The translations under genes were made by a program, and so were the position numbers. Under the pieces are notes generated by a model. That model worked only from the letters and a program-made list of their open reading frames with translations. It made no database searches and was not told the origin of the DNA. A stretch of 27,957 bases of DNA from Flavobacteriaceae bacterium (lineage in GTDB: Bacteria > Bacteroidota > Bacteroidia > Flavobacteriales > Flavobacteriaceae): the NCBI GenBank assembly GCA_013001365.1, contig JABDMQ010000055.1:1-27957 (forward strand). The letters run 5' to 3'. Below are positions 1 to 6,816 of this stretch, one piece after another (positions within the stretch are counted from its first letter, which is position 1; each line of letters opens with the position of its first letter).

Positions 1-223
1 TCAGTTCTCCTTCCTTAACGACTTCTGTCCGATCTCGAAACTGCATGTATAACGTACCTTTAATGACCTGAAGAAGCTCATCCTCATTTTCATGGCTATG
101 CCAAACGAATTCACCTTTCAATTTAGCGAGTATGACTTGCATATCATCTACTTCAGCAATTTTATGCGGATGCCAATTTTTAGAGAATAACGAAAGCTTC
201 TCTTTTATGTTCAATGCTTTCAT
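1..223 (-). CDS. Cupin-domain protein, C-terminal part outside the window
   Basis: The reading frame starts with ATG at 223 and runs off the left edge after 74 codons, so only the N-terminal part is visible. The protein begins MKALNIKEKLSLFSKNWHPH and contains the cupin metal-site pattern WHSHENEDELLQVIKG, with two histidines and a glutamate spaced as in cupin motif 1. This is followed by a strand-rich segment (TLYMQFRDR). Small single-domain cupins of this kind are common in Bacteroidota, and their substrates are usually unknown. There is no signal peptide, so it is probably cytoplasmic. It lies 63 bp downstream of mgtE on the same strand and may be the last gene of that operon or have its own promoter. 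I saw no clear promoter box in the gap. The family is fairly sure; the function is unknown. Confidence 0.8.
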   Translation of the reverse strand, partial: MKALNIKEKLSLFSKNWHPHKIAEVDDMQVILAKLKGEFVWHSHENEDELLQVIKGTLYMQFRDRTEVVKEGEL

Positions 224-286
224 AACATAAAATTACGAAGATTAGTCTAGGTAAATTAAATTTTATCGAAGTATTGCAGTAGCTAT

Positions 287-1657
287 TTAAATGCCTAATA
301 TGAGCTTTGCAATCAGGAAATAGATCAATATCCCAAAAATATCGTTGCTGGTAGTTATAAAAGGCCCCGTTGCAATTGCTGGATCTATTCCGCGTTTGTT
401 CAAGAACAAGGGTACGAATGTCCCGATCAAACCAGCTACAATGATCACAGCCACCATTGATACTGAAATCGCCAAGGCTTTGTCCGTTTGCCTCTCGTAA
501 GCCCAGACAAAAAGAAATAGGAAAATGGCAAGGATAATCCCATTGAGTGTTGCTAAGAGCATTTCCTTGATCAATCTATTATTAATGCTTCCCTTTACAT
601 CGTCATTCGCTAGACCTTGAACGATGATTGCACTTGATTGGACACCAACATTACCTGCCATTGCTGCGATAAGCGGTGTGAAAAAGAACAGCACTGCATT
701 CTCGTTAAAAGTATCTTCAAAACCACCCATGATCAGGAACGCACCAATGCCACCGAGAAGTCCAAGGAATAACCAAGGTAACCTTGCTCGTGTTAATTCT
801 AGAATGCTGTCATCTGCTTCAACCTCTTGTGTAATACCCGCTGCCAACTGGTAATCCTTATCCGCTTCTTCCTTTATCACATCAACAATATCATCAATAG
901 TAATTCTTCCTAGAAGTGTCGTTTCGTCATCTACTACCGGAATCGCTTCGAGGTCATACTTAGCCATTACTTTCGCAACATCCTCGACATCATCATTGGC
1001 GTTAACATAATCGACCCCTGATTTGTATATGTCGGATATCTTTTGATCATTATTAGCAATTATCAAATCCTTTAATGACAACCTCCCTATAAGCTTTTCA
1101 TCTTTGGTTACCACATAAATAGAGTGCACTCTAGTCACATCCTTGGCTTGAGCCCTAATTCGTCTTAAGCAGCCTGCAACTGTCCATGTTTCATATACTT
1201 TTACAAGCTCTTTGGCCATTAAACCTCCTGCAGAATCCTCATCATAGGTCATGAGCTCTTGAAGCTGGGCAGCAAGTCTCTCATCTTCGATCTGGGCCAT
1301 GACCCTTTTCTGACGCTCTTCAGGTAACTCAGCAATGATATCTGCGGCATCATCGGTATCAAGTTCCTCTATTTCCTCAGCAATTTCCTTGGCAGATAGC
1401 GATGCAAGTATTTTTTCCCGATCATCTTCATCAAGTTCCATAAGGATATCAGAAGTCTTTTCACTATCCAACAACTTTATCACATATGTCGCCTGATCTA
1501 TATTGAGATCATCGAGGATTTCAGCAATATCTGCATAGTGAATATCCTTAAGAAGTTCCTGAGTGCCCTTATCGTCCATATTTTCTATTAGGACGTGCAC
1601 TTGATCGATCAACTCATCTGTGACCTTGAATTGGATATTTTCGTTGTTTTCTGACAC
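287..1657 (-). CDS. mgtE: MgtE-family magnesium transporter
   Basis: This is a 456-residue protein of normal MgtE length. The order is an acidic, helical cytoplasmic MgtE N domain (about residues 10-135, rich in D/E with short IAEILDDL-type repeats), a pair of CBS domains (about 140-265), and a membrane domain from about residue 290 to the end with about five hydrophobic segments. The segment MAGNVGVQSSAIIVQGL, around residues 340-356, matches the conserved pore region of the family. MgtE is an inner-membrane Mg2+ channel gated by Mg2+ binding to the N and CBS domains. The start is GTG at 1657: the same frame is closed by the rsmA stop just upstream, and the next Met (residue 27) would cut into the N domain. 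Six bases separate it from rsmA, so the two are surely cotranscribed. Confidence 0.95.
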   Translation of the reverse strand: MSENNENIQFKVTDELIDQVHVLIENMDDKGTQELLKDIHYADIAEILDDLNIDQATYVIKLLDSEKTSDILMELDEDDREKILASLSAKEIAEEIEELDTDDAADIIAELPEERQKRVMAQIEDERLAAQLQELMTYDEDSAGGLMAKELVKVYETWTVAGCLRRIRAQAKDVTRVHSIYVVTKDEKLIGRLSLKDLIIANNDQKISDIYKSGVDYVNANDDVEDVAKVMAKYDLEAIPVVDDETTLLGRITIDDIVDVIKEEADKDYQLAAGITQEVEADDSILELTRARLPWLFLGLLGGIGAFLIMGGFEDTFNENAVLFFFTPLIAAMAGNVGVQSSAIIVQGLANDDVKGSINNRLIKEMLLATLNGIILAIFLFLFVWAYERQTDKALAISVSMVAVIIVAGLIGTFVPLFLNKRGIDPAIATGPFITTSNDIFGILIYFLIAKLILGI

Positions 1658-1663
1658 CGTATT

Positions 1664-2443
1664 TTAGACCATAAGGTCCTTCTCTATCATTGAGGTCAAT
1701 CGGATGAATTCCTCGACACTCAATTGCTCTGGACGCTGGCCAAAGATAACATCTTCTCTTAAATTATCGCTTAGATTAAGGTTTTTTAGGCTATTGCGCA
1801 AGGTTTTGCGACGCTGTTGAAAGCCGGTCTTAACTACTTTAAAGAATAGCTTTTCGCAACAAGGCAATGAGAAATCCGTTTTTCGTACAAGCCGTAATAC
1901 TCCAGATTCTACTTTTGGAGGTGGACTGAAGACCTGTGGTGGAACCGTGAATAAATATTCTGCATGGTAAAACGCTTGAACAAGAACAGAAAGTATCCCA
2001 TAAGCCTTTGAGCCTTCTTTATGGCAAATACGTTCTGCGACTTCTTTTTGGAACATTCCTGTAAATTCTGGGATTTGATGCCGGAATTCCAAGGCCTTAA
2101 ACACTATTTGCGTAGATATGTTATATGGGAAATTACCTGTAATGGCAAAGGGTTCGTTATTAAATGTATTCTTGAAATCGTATTTAAGAACATCCTCTTG
2201 AATTATGCGCGGTTCTAATTTCAAGAAGTTGGCCTTTAAGTATTCTACTGATTCTGGGTCAATTTCAATAACATAGGTCTCGATATCCTTTTCTAGCAAG
2301 AATTTGGTCAAAACGCCCATTCCTGGGCCAATTTCTAGGACCTTTGTATATCCTTTAAATGTCAGGGTATTCGCGATTTTTTGAGCGATATTGTCATCAT
2401 TCAAGAAATGCTGACCTAAATGTTTCTTGGCCCTTATGCTCAT
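1664..2443 (-). CDS. rsmA: 16S rRNA (adenine1518-N6/adenine1519-N6)-dimethyltransferase
   Basis: A 259-residue RsmA/KsgA enzyme, which dimethylates two adjacent adenines in the 3' hairpin of 16S rRNA using S-adenosylmethionine, late in small-subunit assembly. Visible features are the family N-terminus KKHLGQHFLNDDNIAQKI, the SAM-binding motif EIGPGMG (residues 37-43), the acidic turn IEIDPES near 59-65, and the catalytic NFPY motif (104-107). The C-terminal helical domain holds QQRRKTLRNSLK, the usual RNA-binding stretch. It sits in an operon between a DUF4286 gene (12 bp upstream) and mgtE (6 bp downstream), an arrangement commonly seen in Flavobacteriia. Nothing is missing. Confidence 0.97.
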   Translation of the reverse strand: MSIRAKKHLGQHFLNDDNIAQKIANTLTFKGYTKVLEIGPGMGVLTKFLLEKDIETYVIEIDPESVEYLKANFLKLEPRIIQEDVLKYDFKNTFNNEPFAITGNFPYNISTQIVFKALEFRHQIPEFTGMFQKEVAERICHKEGSKAYGILSVLVQAFYHAEYLFTVPPQVFSPPPKVESGVLRLVRKTDFSLPCCEKLFFKVVKTGFQQRRKTLRNSLKNLNLSDNLREDVIFGQRPEQLSVEEFIRLTSMIEKDLMV

Positions 2444-2455
2444 ATTCTTGGTTCC

Positions 2456-2782
2456 TTAATTAAAGTTTACAGTAAATTCGTCTACTATCTGTAATTCTGT
2501 ACGGAATGCTAACATTTTATCAGCAAATCTCTGAAGTCCCTCTGACCTCAATCTGTTTGCATCTTCTTTGTAATAGGAATCCAATGCATCACGCGAACTC
2601 GCCCAATATTGAACAGAATACGTGTGGCCTCCGGTTTCTTCTTCAATCATGACTTTTGTAAAAGTGGCTTTTTCAAACTTACCGGTAGCCAAAACTTGAG
2701 GAATATGCTCTTTAATCCAATGAAGCCATTCTTCATGAATGCTCTCATCTATGTTTATAGTAACATTATATATGTACATCAT
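2456..2782 (-). CDS. DUF4286 family protein
   Basis: A 108-residue protein with no signal peptide and no membrane segment. It begins MMYIYNVTINIDESIHEEWL and has a short alternating strand/helix pattern with a conserved SVQYWASSRDALDSYY segment, which fits the DUF4286 family, predicted to be a ferredoxin-like or dimeric alpha-beta barrel fold. Its function is not known. Two ATG codons in tandem (2782 and 2779) are both usable. It lies directly upstream of rsmA (12 bp) and 12 bp after the GNAT gene. This linkage to rsmA recurs in Flavobacteriia and suggests only cotranscription, not a proven shared role. Confidence 0.85.
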   Translation of the reverse strand: MMYIYNVTINIDESIHEEWLHWIKEHIPQVLATGKFEKATFTKVMIEEETGGHTYSVQYWASSRDALDSYYKEDANRLRSEGLQRFADKMLAFRTELQIVDEFTVNFN

Positions 2783-2794
2783 TGCCTTGAATAA

Positions 2795-3307
2795 TTAAAG
2801 GTCCTTTGCAAATAAAAACAGTTCTTCGCCATCATCAAAAGGAATAACGGTTTTTTCATAAACTAGGCCCAATTTCTTTAACAGCCCAATCGAAGATTGA
2901 TTGGTAGGCAAGGTTATTGCACCGATTCTATTTATGTTGAATTCGTCTTTTGCGATTCTCAATAACTCCAATGATGATTCATAACCATAGCCTTTGCCTT
3001 CATATTCTGGAAGCATTGCAAACCCTATATCCGGATAATCTAGATACTCTCTTTTATATAACCCACAGGACCCAATTAATTGGTTATTTTCGGTTTTTAG
3101 TAATAGCTTGTAAGCTCCATAGCCATTGGTGTCATAACTTGTTAATACAGAATCCTTAATTCGTTTTTTTGAGTCTTCCAAGGTTTTTATGCCTCGGTCA
3201 CCTATATATTTTAACCATTTGGGAGAATTGACCAATTCTAGGTAAAAAGGTGCATCGTCTAAACTCATTTTAGAAATGACAAGTCTTCTGGTTTGCGCAA
3301 TGACCAT
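2795..3307 (-). CDS. GNAT family N-acetyltransferase (RimJ/RimL type)
   Basis: With ATG at 3307 this is a 170-residue GNAT enzyme. It opens with MVIAQTRRLVISKMSLDDA, the usual T-x-R-L start of RimJ/RimL-like acetyltransferases. The acetyl-CoA pyrophosphate loop is visible as PEYEGKGYGYESSLEL, and the late motif TNQSSIGLLKKLGLVYEKT is the family's motif B. It would transfer an acetyl group from acetyl-CoA to an amine; the acceptor cannot be told from sequence. The frame is open further upstream to ATG 3328 or GTG 3331, which would overlap the TPR gene end (3315) by up to 17 bp. I prefer 3307 because it leaves a 7-bp gap, has an A-rich leader, and gives the N-terminus usual for the family. Confidence 0.88.
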   Translation of the reverse strand: MVIAQTRRLVISKMSLDDAPFYLELVNSPKWLKYIGDRGIKTLEDSKKRIKDSVLTSYDTNGYGAYKLLLKTENNQLIGSCGLYKREYLDYPDIGFAMLPEYEGKGYGYESSLELLRIAKDEFNINRIGAITLPTNQSSIGLLKKLGLVYEKTVIPFDDGEELFLFAKDL

Positions 3308-3314
3308 TTTAGAA

Positions 3315-5090
3315 TTAATTGATTGCATCACCTCTTAAGGCTCTAAACGTTTTTCGTGCTTCTACAAAATAAATACTGTCTGGATGGTCGAAGATAATCC
3401 TTTCGTAAAGAGGCTTTGCCTTTTCTGGTTGCCCTAAATGCTTGCTGTATATTTCAGCTAAATTGAATAGTGCATCATCCGCAAGGATATCGTCACTATA
3501 ACTAACAATGATCTTTTGGTAGTTCAAAGCAGCTTTATCAAACTGGAGCTTAGACTCATAAAGCTTTGCCTGCATTAATAATGCCTGGTCTTCAATGGTC
3601 TCCCCTTTATGGTTTTCAAGAAGGTCATCAAGTTTTAGTATAGCTTCATCGGTCCTGTTCTGAAAAGCTAGAAGGTCTGCCTTGGAATAGGTTTTCAAAG
3701 CCGTCTGGGAGGAGTCTTCAAATTTATTATCCGAAATCAAGAGCTTTAGATCAAGTGCATCATTGGCAATAAGTTGTGATGTTGAAGATTTAAGAATCTT
3801 TAACTGTGATTCTGCCCAATCGAAATCTCCTTTGTAATAGCTGGTCTTTGCAACCTTGAACCGAGCTTCTTGAGCAAGTGTGCTATTCTTTATGTTGCGT
3901 TGCACTTGCGTATAGTAAATAAGTGCTTCGTTGAATTTCTCTTGAAAAGCAAGTATATCGCCTAATTCTAATTTTACCTTTCCGTCTTCTAATTTCGATA
4001 AACGTAAATTCAGGCTTTCTTTAAGGAATGAGGTCGCTTTTTCCGTATTATCCATATAAAATGCCAAGAAATGAGCATACGCGATCTGGAGATCAAGCGT
4101 CTGGTTGTATCTTCCAAACTCATTGAATAAATCGTTATAGGCATCATCGATCTTATAATAATCCTTGGACTCCAATGTCTTTGTCTCTATGTCTAGAAGA
4201 TATTCGTGAGCTTCGAGAATGACTTCGATGTTCTGTGAGTTTTCAATAATATAATTCAATATACTCTTTGCCACATCTCTACGGTCTTCGTTGATCGTAA
4301 TTATAGCAAGGTCTACCATTCTTTGCAGACTTTCTTTTTGTCGCTTGTAAATGGCCCTTTCTTGACTAAAAGCCTTGTTGTAATCTCGTTGCTGAACGAA
4401 AAGCCAACTTAAGAGTTCGTTCCAAAGAATGTCAGGTTGGCTTTGGATTTTCTTCAACAGGATTTTTCGCAAAAGCACATTATTATCACTTTGTCCATCT
4501 TCACTTATGAAACCGCTAATAGAACGCTTGGCATTATTGATATAGGTCCTATTTTGACCTATGAAATTCATGTAACCATCAAACATTTTTTCTATGTTCC
4601 CTTGCTCTCCATATATCCTGGCAAGATTGATATTGAAATTCAATTTTGGGTTCAATTCCATTGCTCGTTCATAGACTCCAATAGCTTGATCCAATAAAGA
4701 ATGCCTTTCGAAACTTTGGGCAATTCCATAGGCATAACTAGGATTTTCATTAAGTATCTCCATGGCCTGATCATAATATTCCTTGGCCTTTAAATCTTCT
4801 CCTTTAAGTGAATGATTGAAGCCCAACTCAACCAAAAGAATTGGCTGTCTGAATTTGTTAATTTCTACGAGCAATACCTCCTCTGCCTCATTGTATTGCT
4901 CCAGTTGTTGATGGATTTCAACGATCTTAGTAATATAGTTCCTGTTTCTTGGATTCTTCTCATTCAATTTCTCATAAGAAACCAAGGCTTTTTCAAATTC
5001 ACCTCTCAAGAAATAATCCTTAGCAATTTCCTCAGACTGTCCGAATGTATGTCCGATACAAACCAAGTATATAATTATTATCCAACGCAT
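3315..5090 (-). CDS. Exported TPR-repeat protein
   Basis: A 591-residue protein built from tetratricopeptide repeats. The N-terminus MRWIIIIYLVCIGHTFGQ is a signal peptide with likely cleavage around HTFGQ-SEE, so the protein is periplasmic or attached to the outer membrane from inside. TPR units are clear at the N-terminal end (for example RGEFEKALVSYEKLNEKNP) and again in the last 120 residues (LQFDKAALNYQKIIVSYSDD and QPEKAKPLYERIIFDHPDS). The middle is more diverged helical repeat. The frame is open 13 codons further upstream, but that region contains the promoter (-7 box at 5105-5112), so ATG 5090 is the start. TPR arrays bind partner proteins; no enzyme domain is present. It is the first gene of the TPR / GNAT / DUF4286 / rsmA / mgtE operon. 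Confidence 0.88.
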   Translation of the reverse strand: MRWIIIIYLVCIGHTFGQSEEIAKDYFLRGEFEKALVSYEKLNEKNPRNRNYITKIVEIHQQLEQYNEAEEVLLVEINKFRQPILLVELGFNHSLKGEDLKAKEYYDQAMEILNENPSYAYGIAQSFERHSLLDQAIGVYERAMELNPKLNFNINLARIYGEQGNIEKMFDGYMNFIGQNRTYINNAKRSISGFISEDGQSDNNVLLRKILLKKIQSQPDILWNELLSWLFVQQRDYNKAFSQERAIYKRQKESLQRMVDLAIITINEDRRDVAKSILNYIIENSQNIEVILEAHEYLLDIETKTLESKDYYKIDDAYNDLFNEFGRYNQTLDLQIAYAHFLAFYMDNTEKATSFLKESLNLRLSKLEDGKVKLELGDILAFQEKFNEALIYYTQVQRNIKNSTLAQEARFKVAKTSYYKGDFDWAESQLKILKSSTSQLIANDALDLKLLISDNKFEDSSQTALKTYSKADLLAFQNRTDEAILKLDDLLENHKGETIEDQALLMQAKLYESKLQFDKAALNYQKIIVSYSDDILADDALFNLAEIYSKHLGQPEKAKPLYERIIFDHPDSIYFVEARKTFRALRGDAIN

Positions 5091-5104
5091 AATGGTAAAT
5101 ATAG

Positions 5105-5133
5105 CAAATGTAGAATCTAGTTTTTGCAAACAA
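5105..5133 (-). promoter_or_regulatory. Flavobacterial-type promoter of the TPR-rsmA-mgtE operon
   Basis: On the minus strand, TTG (5133-5131) is followed after 18 bases by TACATTTG (5112-5105). This matches the Bacteroidota housekeeping consensus TTG / 17-23 bp / TAnnTTTG. Transcription would start near 5100, only about 10 bases before ATG 5090. It lies just downstream of the terminator at 5139-5170, which is consistent with the start of a new transcription unit. Confidence 0.65.
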
Positions 5134-5138
5134 AACCA

Positions 5139-5170
5139 TAAAAAAAATGCCTGAACAGATGTTCAGGCAT
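5139..5170 (-). terminator. Rho-independent terminator ending the four-gene paralog array
   Basis: A perfect 10-bp stem ATGCCTGAAC / GTTCAGGCAT (5147-5156 and 5161-5170) with a 4-base loop. On the minus strand it is followed by a run of eight T. It is placed 26 bp after the stop of the 165-aa gene and before the TPR promoter, so it closes the upstream unit. Confidence 0.88.
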
Positions 5171-5196
5171 ACCAACCAAAATAAATGTGCTATTAA

Positions 5197-5694
5197 TCAA
5201 ATTTTATTTAAAAATGATTCAATTATCCTGTCATTGGCGCTTTTTATTGATTTGTTGAACTGAACGTTCATTTTTATGTCATTGGATAGGATGGTCCAAG
5301 AGTAATCTTTTAAGTCAAAAACCTTAACCTCGAACATTCCTCCTACATTGGTCTTCCCATCAATATTGAATTGTCTTACTTGGTTAATGAATACTATATG
5401 ATCCGCACCATTATCCATGGCTATTTGGTACATAGCATTAGGAAACTTACCAGATAAGATTGCATAATCAGCATCAATACCTTTAATGGCCAAATCTTCT
5501 TTCAAGGCATTTCCATAATGATCCATGAATTTTTGAGTAACTGTTGCGCTTTTAACAACAACATATACTTTGGAAACTTTGTTATTTTCTGTGACTGTAG
5601 TTTTGGTCTTGTCATTATCGTTGTTCGAGAATGAAACTTGACAAGCAGCAAAAATCAATGCAACAAGTAGTAGGATACGTTTTAGGTTCTTCAT
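5197..5694 (-). CDS. Small exported protein, single copy of the paralog domain
   Basis: I do not recognise a named family. With ATG 5694 the protein has 165 residues. It opens with MKNLKRILLLVALIFAACQ, a signal peptide; Cys18 after FAA could be a weak lipobox, or cleavage could come later near SFS. Residues 41-165 are one copy of an alpha/beta domain found six times in this window. It starts with the strand KVYVVVKS, has the core motif ADHIVFINQV, then GGMFEVKVFDL, and ends in a helix. It lacks the Cys that four of the other copies have after the tryptophan. It is the last gene of the array, 285 bp after its neighbour, and is followed by the terminator. An upstream extension of 12 codons is possible but would remove the signal peptide from the N-terminus. 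Confidence 0.8.
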   Translation of the reverse strand: MKNLKRILLLVALIFAACQVSFSNNDNDKTKTTVTENNKVSKVYVVVKSATVTQKFMDHYGNALKEDLAIKGIDADYAILSGKFPNAMYQIAMDNGADHIVFINQVRQFNIDGKTNVGGMFEVKVFDLKDYSWTILSNDIKMNVQFNKSIKSANDRIIESFLNKI

Positions 5695-5841
5695 GATGTC
5701 GGTCTTTAAATTTGGGACTGCTAACATCAATATAAATTTCAGTTTTACAAAAAAAAAAGTGAAATAATCGTTGAACGGCGAATTTTACTTACACTTTGTC
5801 GAATAAATCTGTATTTTCCTACTTTTTTAGTAATGAATTTT

Positions 5842-5946
5842 TTATCTCTCCAATTCTGATAATGCTATGAATTGGTTTGATTTTGACTCCATTTTAAGCT
5901 TACTTTTTAGTCTTTCTATCTGAAATAAAAGTCTTCTAGTTTTCAT
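5842..5946 (-). CDS. Possible 34-codon small ORF between two array genes
   Basis: In the 285-bp gap between the 193-aa and 165-aa genes there is an ATG frame reading MKTRRLLFQIERLKSKLKME and ending in ELSELER-like acidic residues before TAA. It is basic, helical and leucine-rich in its first half. It has an A-rich leader (CAAAAAATG), as real starts in this organism do, and the same orientation as the array. Chance cannot be excluded at this length in AT-rich DNA. No function is proposed. Confidence 0.2.
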   Translation of the reverse strand: MKTRRLLFQIERLKSKLKMESKSNQFIALSELER

Positions 5947-5979
5947 TTTTTGCTTCTCGACCTGGACTAATAATTCATT

Positions 5980-6561
5980 TTACAATCTTCTTTGTTCATA
6001 TATTTCAGCACTATTATCTGTACTTGCCAGCATCACCTCTCCAACCTTATCTGGTATTAAGCCAGGATTGATATCGATAGATTCCAATATTTTATGAGTA
6101 AAGGCCTTTAAGGACATATCGACCGAAATGTTACAATTACTATTTCCATGGTCCTCCCAAGAATAAGTAGCCTCTTTGAGGTTATAGGTCTGAATTTTAT
6201 ACTTACCACCCATTTTAATCATGGTATTGGTCACACGATTATCCAACGAATACCTCGCCACTTGCTCAATAAGCAGAAGAATATCATAATCGCCAGAATA
6301 GGCTTTCTGAAATATCTTGGCTTGAGGAAGAGGTTCTGACTTTCTATAAGTTGCAAATTCTGCACTAACATTCTGAACAGCCAGATCTTGATTGATCTGT
6401 TCCTTAAACTTTGCTAATTGATTCTGATTTTCTTCAGACCGAATAAGGATAAATACCTTCTTTAAGACAGTATTATCTTCTGAAAGATTGTTAAACGCAA
6501 ATGAATTAAGGTTAAGTGCAGTCGAGAAAAGGAGCAGCCAAATAAATTGTCTGCTTTTCAT
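5980..6561 (-). CDS. Exported protein with one copy of the paralog domain
   Basis: I do not recognise a named family. It has 193 residues and starts at ATG 6561 with the signal peptide MKSRQFIWLLLFSTALNLNS (cleavage probably near SFA). Residues 34-162 are one copy of the array's alpha/beta domain: first strand KKVFILIRSE, core motif DYDILLLIEQVARYSLDN, then GGKYKIQTYNL, a conserved Trp (SWEDHG), Cys143 and a C-terminal helix (LKAFTHKILESI). A tail of about 30 residues follows with no known motif. It is closest to the N-terminal domain of the 776-aa lipoprotein. It lies 255 bp downstream of the 1005-aa gene. That gap is AT-rich, and I saw no terminator and no convincing promoter there, so cotranscription is possible but not shown. 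Confidence 0.82.
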   Translation of the reverse strand: MKSRQFIWLLLFSTALNLNSFAFNNLSEDNTVLKKVFILIRSEENQNQLAKFKEQINQDLAVQNVSAEFATYRKSEPLPQAKIFQKAYSGDYDILLLIEQVARYSLDNRVTNTMIKMGGKYKIQTYNLKEATYSWEDHGNSNCNISVDMSLKAFTHKILESIDINPGLIPDKVGEVMLASTDNSAEIYEQRRL

Positions 6562-6816
6562 TTTGAGGGAATTTGCTATTAGTATTTTTAAAGGAATGGA
6601 AAATTAACATATTTTACAATAAGTTCGTAATTATACATGAAATTTATTAGACATTTCTTACAAAAATTAATTTTAACATGTATCTAATTGATTTTCAGTT
6701 TATTACATTTTCTCTAAACTTTCATTAAATCACTTATTAGTATAAGGAATGGGCATAAACCGTAATAAAATGTAAATAAAATAGTACTTGAAAATTCTGG
6801 AATTAGCTTTATTCTT

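Noticed and set aside
3308..3331. An eight-residue longer N-terminus for the GNAT enzyme (GTG 3331 or ATG 3328)
   Set aside because: It would overlap the end of the TPR gene, and the GAGG there is too close to the start to act as a ribosome binding site. The internal ATG 3307 fits the family better, though this is not certain.
6562..6816. A possible terminator or regulatory RNA in the AT-rich gap between the 1005-aa and 193-aa genes
   Set aside because: Only a short AT-rich palindrome (AATTCCAGAATT) was visible, with no T run, no GC-rich stem and no full promoter box. I see nothing supportable there.
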